Shown here: one piece after another, positions 47,351 to 60,200 of the stretch
How the letters are laid out: every line of letters begins with the position of its first letter
Numbering within the stretch: the stretch's first letter is position 1
From: Paragonimus westermani
Taxonomy: Eukaryota; Platyhelminthes; Trematoda; Plagiorchiida; Troglotrematidae
NCBI GenBank assembly: GCA_008508345.1
Contig: QNGE01001253.1
Span: 1-64,000, forward strand
Direction: 5' to 3'
DNA: 64,000 nt
The notes under the pieces: model-generated
Seen by the model: only the letters and a program-made list of their open reading frames with translations
Told to the model about the DNA's origin: nothing
The model's database searches: none
Translations under genes and position numbers: made by a program

Positions 47351-47639
47351 AGTGATGTTCAACTTATATAAAAAAACAAAATACTGTGCCACTTAACAGA
47401 AGTTAAATCACCGCTCAGTAAACTTAGCCGCAGTTGGCGAGTGTGAGAGAAGCGGGCATAAGTGGACTTGTGGAAATTCCAGAGGACGATACCTCATTTT
47501 AATTTCAACCGCATTATTAATTCCTACCCTGTGTATATCGACAGGCCAGCCTATCACCTTTATTTATTGAACGGCCTTAATTTGAATCCACTTAATAAGT
47601 CCAATGAGAAAAATGATTAAAATAAGGTAACACAAAGGA

Positions 47640-48237
47640 AGGGCGTCAACGGTAACTGTTGATTTTGACAAGGTTTGTTGCGTTATTTTGAGATTTCTGA
47701 GCTTTGCTTGATTTCGAAAGGTGGCCTTAAGCTTTGCTCTCTTCCCCAAATGAAATTCATTACTCATCCTTGTTCATACACCACCTACTTTGACCGTTTC
47801 CCTCACCCCTATTTAGTCCGAGCACTGTAAGCTTGTAAATGCCGAAATTAGACTTCTTTCTTCAGTATTTTTCCTTGAGTAACTTGTGATTCCCGTCGTT
47901 TCTCGACGAATGAACAGTCGCTTTGCTCTGACCAAACCAATGACTATTTGTTTGAGTGAGCTCAACCCGTTTTATCGTTCACCATTGTTGAGAGGTGCCT
48001 GGTTGTCAATTTGTTGTGCGGGCACTTTCTTTGATTTCTGAGGATTTTCACATTCGAGGTGAGAGATTCACTTTTCTTGTACATTGATTCCATTAATACC
48101 GTATTAAATCCAGTTATTACTAGCGCCTTCTTGTTAACCGTTTCGAGGATTTATTACCTCTGTCGTTGAATATTGAGAGGCACTTACTGGATCAACGGAT
48201 TACGCGTAACTCGGTGTGAACTTGAATGGTTAGCGAA
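47640..48237 (-). repeat. Unnamed repeat Rep-A, copy 3
   Basis: Full-length reverse-strand match to 13606-14205, ending at the same GTTAGCGAACGATTCA border. Between 47351 and 47639 nothing is recognised. Confidence 0.75.
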
Positions 48238-49187
48238 CGATTCAGTAGCAACAGGCATGGAAAAAAGGGAGACGTGCCGATAAAAGCGGAACGGCTGACT
48301 AGTAGGTCGAGATCCGTTGAACTGTTCAGGTCACTACATGAGAAAAGAACAACGTCAGAGGGTAGGTTCGGACAGCTTCGGACAAATAATTCCACATGCG
48401 GAGTGAGATGGTAAATGTTGAGCTTCGGAAAGTCAACAGACACGCGGAAACTCCGGTTTACTTTTGTTGCCAGCGAGGTCCAAAAATTGTTCAGAGTGCC
48501 CTCAAACTGACCAAACAGCATATACAAAACGTATAAAAAGAATTACGGAATACAGAAATGAACTGTGAACACTATGAACTGATAAGATGACCTAGAACCC
48601 AACGGTTCCCACGGGGGACGTCGACAGTCTGGGGTAGATCTACATCGATAACATCCAGGTTCTTGCGGATAAGAACGTCCCTAAGAAACAAATAGGAGGA
48701 AGCGGTTGGAAACAATGGGTTTGTCCCAGGGTCCGGAGAGATTCCCAACGTAAGTATATGGCTTGGAAGGACATATGCAACATAAGGGATTTAAAAGCTT
48801 CATGAATTAAAAAAAGGCTCGAAATGAAGCAGGCAAGGTAGCAGGAAATGCTCGTCTAGCACAAGACATTAAACAGAACCCCAAGAGGCTTTATGGTTAT
48901 GCTCAGTCCAGGTCCTCTTTAAGAAAGGAAATTGGGACAACGCTCTACTATAACGGGGAGCTCATAGTGATTGACAAAGGCATGGTGGACGCGTTTATGG
49001 CACAGTTTCAAAGTGTTTATCGCCCAGACAACAAGGCATCGAAGCCCTGCCTAATGCCGCGAGCATGCCCACAGTGGTTCAGGTCGCTACACCCAAAGAA
49101 GTTGAGCAAGCGATATCCAAGCTAAACAGCACATAATCCGCAGGACCTGACCACATCCATCCAGCAGTCCTAGAACCGCTGGCAAAT

Positions 49188-49397
49188 TTGTTGGCGTTGC
49201 CCTTTGCCCAAGTGTTTAATCTAACACTAGAAACAGGGATAGTGACGACAGACCGTGAAGAAGCCATTAAAATTCCCATCTTCAAAGATGGCAACCGATC
49301 AGAATTTGAAAAATACCGACCAATAAGTCTGACTAGTGCTGTTAGCAAGCTTTTCGAACGAATTTTACGAGAGAGAATCTGTAAGTTTCTCTGTTAA
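49188..49397 (+). pseudogene. LINE 4 RT, N-terminal part
   Basis: LPFAQVFNLTLETGIVTTD, then IKIPIFKDGNRSEFEKYRPI and SLTSAVSKLFERILRERI: contiguous RT block, open for 69 codons, ending at a stop after KFLC. Confidence 0.9.
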
Positions 49398-50238
49398 CAG
49401 AAATTCTTTAGAGCTCCTCAACAAGGCTTCCTAAGGGGGAAAACTCGTCTTACCAATTTGTTGACGGTTTTAGACACTGTCACGGAGAAACTGGATAAAG
49501 GAGAATTGGTCGAGGTGTGCTAACTGGACTTTCAGAAAGCCCTTGATTCTGTCAACTACATGCTTCTATGGTGAAAACGCCGAGAAGCTGGAACCTCTGC
49601 TAGAATCTGCAGGTGTATTCAAGCGTTTCCAGTTGGAAGGTCGTGTAGACTGAGGGTAAGAGGAGTACTGTCGGACAAAGGTTCACCGTTTAGTGGAGTT
49701 CCTTGGGGATCAATCCTCGCCCCTCTGCTTTTCCTGGTATGCATAAACGACCTGAACAACGACTTTGTCTGCCCATGTTATCTGTATGCAGACGATATAA
49801 AGCAGGTCAGGAGTTCGTCGGACTTGACCGCTCTCGAAGAGGACATTCTGAAAAATTGCGGATGGACATTAAAGTGGAACTTACCGCTCAACGTTATCAA
49901 AAGTCATATCCTCGCCTAAGTTCTCCAGTCAACGCTCAGGTATTTGAGAGATGCACACGGACAGACAGTTGAGCTAACAACTAAGCAGCAAACAAAAGGC
50001 TTGAGTATCCAAGTCACTGGTACGTTCACTCCATCTGCTCAGTGTGCCGCATCCGCGACAAAAGCGCTGCGGGCGTTATATCGACTGAAATCAGCGATCG
50101 CTAACCCTTGTCCGGCAGTGTTCATTCCACTGCACTCGGCTCTAGTTCGCCCCCACTTGAAATATTGTTTCCAAGCTTAGTCACTATATATCCAAAAGGA
50201 CAGCCGCCCTCGAAAATGTTCAGAAGCTCGCCACACGT

Positions 50239-50598
50239 ATGGTATTGGGCATGAAGGGTCTAAGCTACCACGACGGACTAAGTTCGTCGAACTTATCTTC
50301 GCTCCAGCACAGGCGGGTAAGAGAAGACCTTATTGGAATGTACAAAATCACCTACCACACTGAAACAAGCCGGTTGGCATGTTTGCTCGAAATGCCTCAG
50401 GACACAGCCTTAAGTGGTCATGGATTCACAGTCAAGGAAACAGGCTCACAATTGACTGTCAGATATAACTTTTTCACTAACCGGGTGGTCAACTGGTGGA
50501 ACAAATTGCCAGCAATCATCGTTGAGGCCGCGAGCACAGATGTGCTCAAAAGCGAGCTAGACAAATGTAGCAACAATCTTTTTCCTGCCTTGTACTAA
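50239..50598 (+). pseudogene. LINE 4 C-terminal domain
   Basis: 119 codons: VLGMKGLSYHDGLSSSNLSS, LQHRRVREDLIGMYKI and FFTNRVVNWWNKLPAIIVEA. The N-R-V-V-x-x-W-N-x-L-P block is a hallmark of the CR1-type C terminus. The stop is at the normal place. Confidence 0.9.
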
Positions 50599-50634
50599 TC
50601 GAAGTATGATTTGTTTCTGCTGTTTCGAGCGGTG

Positions 50635-50775
50635 CTACACACTGTTTTCACTAGTCGCCTTTCAGGTCAACAGACTTCAGCTGACGCTGAGCAAGGAAAA
50701 TCGACTGGATCCGGGAGCCTTGAGCCTCAGCCTCGAACCAGTGCATCAACGGCCGAGTCGCTGAATTGTCTTCTG
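50635..50775 (+). repeat. Conserved LINE 3' tail, copy E
   Basis: TACACACTGTTTTCACTAG, CTTTCAGGTCAACAGAC, and TCGACTGGATCCGGGAGCC at 50701-50719. Confidence 0.85.
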
Positions 50776-51100
50776 TCCCTACCCTTAGACTACCGCTGAA
50801 CACATCAACAGAAAACCCGGCCTTGTCAACCTCCAAATAACACCAGTCAAACATCAGGACGTCAACAGACGCAAGCCTTCATCAAGTCCTGGATTTGAAA
50901 TTTGACATTTGTTTAGCTTCGCCACCAACGCCCTGGCGGTCACATCGAACGATTTTCTGAGTCACTTAGCTTGTGTACGTGTTGGAGAATATAAGGCGCT
51001 TGTCCCTGTTAACTGTCTTACTTTTGTGAGGAAAGTGTTTTTATTGGAAGTTTCAGCTAATCGGGCCGCTCGCAATAAGTTAAACTCCGTGTACGTACTC
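50776..51100 (+). promoter_or_regulatory. Presumed promoter / 5' UTR region of the ZFAND gene
   Basis: About 325 bp between the tail of a decayed LINE and the ATG. No clear TATA box or initiator was recognised. A possible acceptor at about 51050 suggests that the transcription start may lie further upstream, inside or beyond the LINE. Confidence 0.3.
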
Positions 51101-51296
51101 ATGGAGGAGAACAACCAACCACAGAATATACCGCTACTCTGCCGAAAGAAGTGTGGATTTTTTGGCAGTCCAAACTTTGACGGGTTGTGTTCAAAATGCC
51201 ATAGAAGTGCACAGCTCGCTGCACAGCAAGCAGACTCCATTTCTCTCGACTCTAAGCTTCCTGTTTCCGATATCCGAAGATCGTCAGAATCACCCA
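51101..51296 (+). CDS. ZFAND5/6: ZFAND5/6 exon 1: A20 zinc finger
   Basis: Encodes residues 1-65 plus one base of codon 66. It begins with MEENNQ and carries the C-x3-C-x11-C-x2-C A20 finger. The donor is GTGAGT at 51297. The ATG has G at +4. The upstream frame is open back to 50909 but shows no family similarity; a TTTCAG at about 51050 could be the acceptor of a 5' UTR intron. Confidence 0.92.
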
Positions 51297-54200
51297 GTGA
51301 GTTTTCTTTGTTTTTTGGCCCTTCATGTTACCTACCTAAGTACAACTGCAACTCGGATCTCGCATTCTGTGCTTAAGGCGATGTACATCTGCTTCCGTTT
51401 TTTGTGTTGTATTACGCAGCACTGCGGACCCATAAAGTTCCGAAATTTCCCCATGTGGAGTATAGCCCCTATGACCCCATTCTTCGCGCTAAAGGCGTGA
51501 ATTGGTCCGTATAAACAGTTTTTTTGAATGTGGTTCCAGTAAAAGTTGTGCATAGAATCCTTGTCGAGCGGACCATGGAACTATCTGTTGCTTATGTCTG
51601 GGTGTGCGTTATGACTGTGATCTGTGTATGACACTGTGCATGAACACCTAGAGTGACCAGGTAACATGCACAAGTCACCCACCTGTCCTTTATTGTGTCG
51701 GCATACCGAGGAATCCCAGATACGGCGATCCGGTCGGGAGCACACTGGTCACTTGCCATGCGGCAGATCTTGGGTATCGCACTCCCATGAACAACCGATA
51801 GTTGTGGTTCTTTTAGACGCGAGGTCTCTTGACTTTGGCTGCCTGATTGCGAAATATTCTCAAGGAAATCTGTCAAGATTGTTGCTCATCGCGCGAACAG
51901 TGCACGAATTTGTGAATGTCTGTCTTGGATGTTCACCACTTCTAGCGGTATCCACCATGGATGTCCACTCTCCTTCCTGTTCATTTTTTCTTCATGGATG
52001 GTGTCGACCAGGTGGTTATCTTCACCTTGCTTAACTCGTCTAACAGTCACACAGGACATGTGGCGCATTATGACCAACCGAGTTGCTCTGTACACGTTTC
52101 GCACCTTCAAACTGCGATCATTTCAGGATCCACTTATGTATGGCAGGCAGTCCTCTTGAGATTGTTTGACAGTTCGCGTACCCAAGTAGCACTATTTTAT
52201 CAGCCAGCCCTACCGACGAGAATTGCAGACCAACCTACGCCATATGTGGCTTTCGGTGTTCGGCTGTTCGCTGAGATTAGAATTCAGATTGAAGACTCCA
52301 CCACTGAGTATGGTTGTGTCTTTAGTGTGTAAAAGTTTAGGCATATTGGATTGTGCTGAAACTCCCACAAACACGCACTCAGACTTTCTTTGGTGGTTAA
52401 ACGTTTATGACCTAACTGCCAGGCTCATCACATGACCAATAGCGCTACCAGTTCCATCATTGTTCTGAACAATCACTTGTCCTTTTGGTTAAGAAGATAT
52501 CGGAATTTCTGTATTTGACCGTCTTTGTCTTAGCTGATTAGCTAACGTCGATTGGGATAATCGCGTGAACAACGCCGCTGCTTACCAGCGTCTCTTTTTG
52601 GAGATTTCAAAACATGCTATCTCCAGACCCTTTTTCCGCAAATATCCACATATAACAAATGTAATGACGTGTAAAAAAACTTAGCGGGTGTCGCCTATCC
52701 GGTTGGGGACAGTTGGTTAGAGATGCTGTCTGGTGTGGCAGCGTACCACAGTCAATCACCCGTGTGCATCCACAGTGTTTCTGGCTCCAGTTAATCCTGT
52801 TTTCCTCACCTTTATTATTTTGGTATATTGGCCTTACTGAACGCCATCCTATGCCACTTGTGGCGGGCAGTTGCGCGAGTCATGGTACCCTTTAATGGGG
52901 TTCATAGCGGTTACAAGTAGGTGTCTTCTTCAGCAATCCTAAAGCGCTTTATTTGTATCAGCAATAAGTTCTCGTTTACCAGAACAGTTAGATTCCGTCG
53001 AGGTCCTCTCGCATCTTGATCTTCGATGTACATTCCACCAACTTCATAGCGTCTGAGAATATGGGACTATGTGGATTCGATTTATTGGTCAGTACTGTAG
53101 ATCAGTTAGGCTTGTGGCTCTGTAGCCGAACCTTGGGGAACATCCTATGTGGTCAAATGTGCTTAATTCGCGCCTTGCGTATGAACGTGGCATTTGGTTT
53201 GTAATGCTCTTTTGAAGAAGTGAACATGATTCACCGGTAAGCTGAAGTGTCCATAAGTATGGAGTCTGCCGTTGAGAGTGGTGATCAATACATATCAAAC
53301 ATTATTCGTCGGTACTGTAAACCAGTTAGGTGTTTTACTACTGGATCACGTGGGTTAGCCTGCTAGGTGGCCCTATTCTTTACGGGTACGTAGGTACAAG
53401 TGGACGTTTTATTGCGTGAATTTGGGAACTTTTGAGGTGCCTTAACGTCCGGTGTAATTTTGTCGCGCAACAGGAACTGTGATGCTGCTGTACTGTCAAT
53501 CTTTATATTATCAGTTGGAATGGCGATATTGGTAGATGTGACTATTTTTTGCTCCTCCGGTCTATCCTCTACACAGTTCAAAATTCATGAACTAGCTTCA
53601 CCCGATTAACTAAAGAAGTGATAAATCATAAATTTCCTCTCCGCATAGAGTCAGTTTTAGTTGTAACCGGATTAACTACTCGTTTCGTCGAAATAAGTAT
53701 CCGCTGTCCTCTTCCTTGACTTTTTAGCTTATATGTTGGCCTATCATCATCGTCATCATAAACAGTACATCAGTGGTTCGCACTAATGTTTAACTGCCAC
53801 ATAACCATGAAGAAAAAGCTAACCGTATATAGGAAGAGAAGGAAAAAAGAGGGGGTCGGGAAGGGACCTANTGTCTGTGAAGTGAGTGCATTTAATGACG
53901 CGGGGCAGTGAAAGCCGTAAGGAAGCTGTCTCGCTGATGACGCCTTACTCTCACTTGCAGCTCGGTTGTTTGTCTGCAAGGTGTGGGCATCTCGATATTG
54001 AATGTTTGAATATGGACGTAGTCATTTTCAGTAGTTAGGTCCCTTCCCGTCCCCTTCTTTTGTCCTTCTCTCTCTTCCTGTATACGGTTTGCTTTTTCTT
54101 CATGGTTGTGTGGCAATTAAGCATTGGTGTGAACCACTGATGTATTACTGTCTATGATGTTGATGATGATGCACTTACTATCCGTTTCACATTTTCCAGG

Positions 54201-57200
54201 TGTATCATAGATATCTGTTCATTCTAAACTCATTCGGAGGTACACTAGCTAGTGTGCTTTGTGCATAGTGTTATGCAATTTATAATGGAGTGGCCTTCAC
54301 AAGCTTTCAGGAGTTATATTTAGCGTCTCACTTGATGTATAAGATAGGTGGATCCGATGGGTTTTTTCCTAATTTCTCTATTTAACGACCTGCAATCTTA
54401 AGATCCGAAATTAAACGGAAATGGGCTGTCGTACGCATTGTCTCCGTTTAATCTTAAGACCATTTCAGTGCATCTTTTCATTGTTTCCAACCCTATGCTC
54501 TCACTTCGCGGCTTGGCACTACTTACCCAACGTGCATTACGTGGTTCATGCTGCTTGTTTGTTCGCAAGTTCCCCGACACTGAATGTTCGTGGCTTGTGT
54601 TCTAAGTGTGCTTTCTTCTCATGGTTGCGTGACACCCGGACTTGTGTAACCAGGTCGACCCGCCTATGGCTGTAAAAAAATAGACCATATTCTTTGTATG
54701 TATCAACGAATCAAACCTTACCGTACTGGAGTACCCTCAGGTCAAAAGAATGGTACCTTCAGATATTCCTCGTTTGCTAAAGTGGAATGGCTTTTGAGAC
54801 CCTATCCAAGGCCCTTGATTCGAAAGCCTGACCTGCAACGTAATAGGACGAGTTTTTAAGGAAACCCTACTTACAGCCAGGGACCCGAAGTCTGACTCAC
54901 AGCAGTGGTGGGCTTGCCTGTTCTGGGGGCACAGTAACTAAAGCTGCCGTCCAATTCTGGGTGACGCTGCGTGTAGCAGAGGTATTCAAGCTGTATGCTT
55001 CCAGGCTTTTAACTTGTACCAAGAATTTTCTGGTTGTACTGGACACCATTTTAATGGTCACGGCCAACCGCTGGCGATCGGAATGCTCTTTTTTATAGGT
55101 ATTCTTAACCCTTGCTCTTCTGACGGTGAAAAACAGCTTTGTTGCAACTATGCGATTTGGTCTGCTGTGTGCTCATAAGATCGCTCATCACTGACTCATC
55201 CACGTAAACATTTGAAATTTTGTGGCCACAGTTTTTCTAATACTCATTAGACCCTTTAGGCGTTAGGTATCCACTAATACGACCAACCAACCCTTCGGCC
55301 TTCGAAACTTTACATAATCTGTACCTAGCGTTGACTGTTTTCTCCAAATGTTTGGTTATCTTCCAGTTGAAACTATTCTCAAGCGAGATTCACCTGCGTT
55401 GCCGTCCGAGCAGAAACAGGCTGTGGTACCCGTTGACTCCCCACTCTCCGAAGTAGACAATACCGATTATCCCGCATCTGGACCAAACACAGTCTCTTCC
55501 CAAGCAGAACCTCAAACTGACTCTGAGGCAGCTGGTCTTTCAGATACCCTTGACAAAGTTAAGGAGGATAGTAAACCTAGTTCTCCAGGTATGCTACCTG
55601 TTTCGTTGTGTATATACTGGTTGTGAGGCTGCTTACTCCGTTGTAACCCCCACGGTGTTTTAAAGAATTATCGTCTCTCTTGTGTCCGGTATATTTTTTG
55701 TATCTATTTTTCTATTACTCTTCAAAATAAGTTACTTGGATGAAGAAATATATTATTATAATCGGCGAGTGTATGTCATATTGCCCGAATCCAAATTTAA
55801 ACCATTCCAGCCGAGTCATGTTAAGCTCAATGATTTGGTCTACGATAGTTTTCACGTTGGCTTAACGCAATTTAACTCAACGGTTTAGGGCTGCCTTTTA
55901 TATGGTGTTGTGTGTGAATTCTCACGATAACGCAGTGGTAACGACACTAATCATCCGCCACGCGGTCCTGAACTCAAGCCTGATTGTTACGACTGCTCCT
56001 TTCTAAACCAGGACTGCTTAATGTTATACATTCCAAGTGCGCATATTGTGGCGTAAAAGCCGGAATGTACTTGGCTCCAGTTTTGTAGTTGTCGGCGCAA
56101 CCGAATCGAATTCTAAGATGTTTGTATTTCCGATGTTTGATTGTGTTGTCAGTCGGAATAGGTTTTCTGCTACAAACCGGCATTTCCTTCGTTCATCTTC
56201 GTTTGTCACTTTTGCTCATTTCAGCGTCTGTTAAATCTCCTCGTTGTGATATTTGTCGCAAACGCGTCGGCCCAGCAGGTGGTAAGTGGTTCACTACTCA
56301 GCAGGCTTACGATTTTGATTTTGTTAGAATGAGTCCAATTGCCCATAGTCTAGAGTTCACTAGTTTTGGATAACGTCGGTTAATCTTATCGCGAGCGTCA
56401 TATGCAGGTAAATTAGTTTTATGGTTCTCATGTTGGAACGGATACAGCTGTCTTCAGACTCCTTATTTTTTTTGTACTGCTTTGTTCTTAATTTAACATA
56501 CCGATTCAATTCATAGTTGACTAATTGAAGCGCTACAAACTACGTTCCCAACAGGAGACGCCTTCCAGTTTTTTCTTTGTTAACCGTGGATGCGGTACAG
56601 CGGTGAAACAAATTTACTTGTAGAAAGCGTCGAAATGCACGTGCGTTTCTGATTAATGCCAGTCTCTTCAAGATTGTTCTTATTTTCTCGTGCTGTGGAC
56701 CTTTCCACAATAGGTATACTGTTGAGCGACTCGCTCACAGCTTGTATTAACAACTACCCAGTTATAACTCATTGGTAAGAGGGTACCTCGAACTAAAGAA
56801 AGTGGTTGGGCGTTCACGTATGATATTTCGGTCGTGTCTAATGTGAGGTCAGTAGCACAGTGGTGAGCACGATTGCCTCATGAAAGCGTAACCAGTATTT
56901 CAGTCCAGGCCGTGGGAAGGATATGCAATGCTGACGAGCTATAGTATGAGCGAAACTCAAGTCTAGTACCTCTTTTCGAAAGGGGCTGATTGGAAAGTCT
57001 GAGAATGCGACAGCTGCGATCAGTTGTAGGTGAATTTCAATCAATATAAATATTAAGTATTTGCAAGCAATTCAGACTAGAAGACGATAACTAGTCTGCA
57101 GTAAACCTTCCTAGACAAGAGCCAGGTGATGAATTTTTGGAATGCGGGTCATTTTGAACTTTGGACTAAGTTTCTGCGTCACATATAGAGGGAGCAAAGA

Positions 57201-60200
57201 CTGTGCACGAAATGTTTCATGTGTCTTAGTGGTACTCTCTGTGCCACAAGCTGGGTTTGGTCAAGGAGAATTGCTGTAGTTTTTCTTGCCGGGAAGACTG
57301 GCTCTTTATCAGTCTCGGGAAGTATTTCGTACATACTTGTGGAAGGTTTATTTTCTCGAAATAGACGCCCAGTGCGAAGTAGTTCGCAATTCTTGAACGT
57401 GTTTCTTTGACGGAAGTGTTTTTTGATCACTTTTTCTGAGGAGCATTGTGTATAACGTTCATTCCCAACATCAGCCAATCTTGGTGACAATTCGCTCTAG
57501 GGATGATGGCAAATGCTATTATCATTTCTAATGTGGTGTTTGTGGAGTGACCTGGAAACGCGGACTTGTAATAAACCTGTCCAGCTGGTTTGGAACCAAA
57601 TGGTTGTTATATTTATTACAATGACCAAGTGATTGGATTGGCTGATGTCTCCTTTGGGTGGGATTGAGCCGCTCATGGTGCTCGGCACACCTTTCGTGCC
57701 CGCAGGGACGGATGATCACCACAATCATTCGTGCTTTTTGTGTGATTTTTACCCAATTGGTAGAAATCAGTGCTCTTTGCAAGCTCTGCGGACACCCGGG
57801 AGCCTGTATTCCCCTCGAGTTCATTTTACGTCGCATCATCATACAGTCGGAGAGCTCATACATCATGTTCCACAATGCCGATTGTCAATGGCCCTTCAAC
57901 GTCCATTTTGTGTTAATTAGACTGTTTGAACTCCGCCTAAACGCACATGTTACCCGATGTAAAAAGCTGGCGTGAGATCTGGGATATCTGAAAAAGGCTG
58001 AACACATTAGACTTCCACACCAAACAACATGTTGTCCTTGTCGAAACGCTTAGTCGTAATCTGAATTCCTTCTCGGTTCCTGTGGATTCGTCTACACCAA
58101 TTAGGAATTCGATTCTTTCTGAAGAACCCATCCGACTGAAGTGCAGCAGAAAAAGTGGGCGTGTTGGCTCACAAATAATCGTTCTTAGGGAACTTGCTGA
58201 GTTTTGTGCCAGCCCTTGCTGGCCTGTTCACCCAGCGTTTTGTACAACGCAAAGTGGATCACTGTTGTAAAGCAGCGTGCGTCACTTCAATCCTTCAAAA
58301 ATGAGCTACTGAATTTCACCTGATTTCACGTAAGTCCGTTGCATTTGAATTTTTCGATAAGCTAATCCCGGGTCGAATGTAAACTCAGAGCATCACGGAC
58401 TGTACTCACTTCATATACCTTCGCTCATACCCAATCTTTAGTGCTGTCGCTTGTCTCTGTTATTTCATTCTGCCGTTCTTTAGTGGAAAATCTAAGACTT
58501 TTCACATATGTCCTTTTGGAAGCACTTACGCTATCTCAACAAGAGAGGGAGAGACGCTATCTCAATGTCCCAACAAATCTGACATCGAAACCCCAACCCC
58601 CTACTTTCTACACGATTGCTTTGTGACTGAAAGCTAGGTTACCCGACTTGATGGTCAGGCCCCATCAACGCTCTACTGGCTTTGGTGATCTAAAGGGTGC
58701 ATACCTTCTTTCGTCGTCCCACTCTATAATGTCATTGGTAATTTGTGGCCACTTGTAATTGAGTGTGCAGGTGATGCGATGTTCAGCACAAAAATATGAC
58801 AGGTTTTTCTTTGCTCCTCTTGCCTGACAATTTATCCGATCTGTTAAGGTCGGAAGCTCGCAGCCTTTCTTTTAACACACCCGAACTGGCTGACATTTCG
58901 CTTTCGAGTCTGAGAACGAATCTCTATGATGAACTCTCACATACTTTCACATACTTAATGTGCCCCTAACCAAACTTCTTTCTATTAAGTATCTGGAGGT
59001 TACTTTGAGTGGCGACATGATGTGGCCACTTCTCGTCATCAATATTTTCAAGAAAGCCTCCTCATGTCCGACGTTTAAAGAATGTCCATTTCACACTACG
59101 TAATCAGCGGATTTTGATTGCTTTGTGCTGCTCCATCGAACGTATTATTCCCCATTTCCCCCTTGATTTGTTATCGTAGGACTCACCCTGTAGTGGTGAT
59201 GTCCATAAATGGTTCGTTGATTCTATTATCAACCGTTTTGTAATGTGTGAGGTGTTTGCGGCGACGATTCTGTTTTGCACTAATCCCGTATTCCCATCTT
59301 TCTCATTGTATTTCTTTATCTTCCGCTGGCTCCAGTACAAGCGTTTGCATGTACACACCCCCTCTACTTATGTTATTCCTTTTTTGTCTCGCTTTCTACC
59401 CAAACCCAACATCGTTATCTTTGGATTGACCACGGAAGTGAATCAGTGGTTCATTTCAGTCGACGACTGTGACGGTTCAGTAACATTTGCAGAGGTTCAT
59501 GGTCTTTATCGCTATTGTGTGAATCGAGCTCAACCAGTTAATCGTTTTTCATTTGCAGAAGTTGTGAGTGTGTAATAGGTTAAAACCTTACCTGCGGAGT
59601 GCATAAACCTGTTGGTGTTCTCGGTAGTATTGAGGTAGTCATCACTGGTATGATGGTACTAGTGTGAGTCTATTCACGTTTAGCCCACTGTGCTCTGTGG
59701 AGTTTATTAATATGTCTGGAATTATCCTGTTGTGCATACGATTTCATTTTTGAACGATCAGGAGCTTCATAACGAATCTTCGGTCACAGTCATCTGTTGC
59801 TACCTTGCTATAAGCGATGTACCACCTGGTATGGATAACAGAGTACCGCACTTAATGTTGCTGAATCCTGATAATTCAAAGACACTGCTTATCGGTTCCG
59901 ATTCTCACCTGTCTAGTTTCGTATTCTATGCTTTACCAACATTACGCGGCTTGAAACGTCCTCTATGCATATGCGACTAAATATATAAACTCATAAAAAT
60001 CACCTTTTGGTATACGACCCCGATTTGACACGTTTATCAAAATGTGGTCCAATTTAATTTCTAACTGCAGGTTATTCGTGTCGGTGCGAGGGTATTTTCT
60101 GCAGCTTGCATCGCTACTCTGATGCTCACAATTGTTCGTACGACTATCGAAGGGCCGGACAAGAAGATATTCGCAGATCTAATCCTCAAGTTGTGTGTTC

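Larger units (their letters stand above)
48560..50780 (+). mobile_element. LINE 4 (CR1-like), degenerate, upstream of ZFAND gene
   Basis: RT start at 49140-49400 (AGPDHIHPAVLEPLA; LALPFAQVFNLTLETGI; EEAIKIPIFKDGNR; YRPISLTSAVSKLFERIL), QQGFLRGKTRLTNLLTVLD, motif A (VEV-stop-LDFQKALDSV, about 49515), LLFLVCINDLNNDF and YLYADDIKQV with an intact A-D-D box (about 49785). The C terminus spans 49990-50600 (ATKALRALYRLKSAI; LHSALVRPHLKYCFQA; TRMVLGMKGLSYHD; FTNRVVNWWNKLPA), then tail copy E. Many frameshifts and stops. Sequence 48238-48560 is unassigned. Confidence 0.9.

Noticed and set aside
54395..54470. Short inverted AATCTTAAG / TTAAACGGA words
   Set aside because: Arms are in inconsistent order and too short to support an element or regulatory hairpin.
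56282..56373. Reading exon 3 of the ZFAND gene on without splicing
   Set aside because: The continuation has no AN1 ligands; splicing at 56279 to 60071 restores the whole finger.
59430..59575. HGLYRYC-containing frame considered as AN1 end
   Set aside because: Lacks the C-x-C and final H-x-C ligands and has no fitting acceptor and phase.
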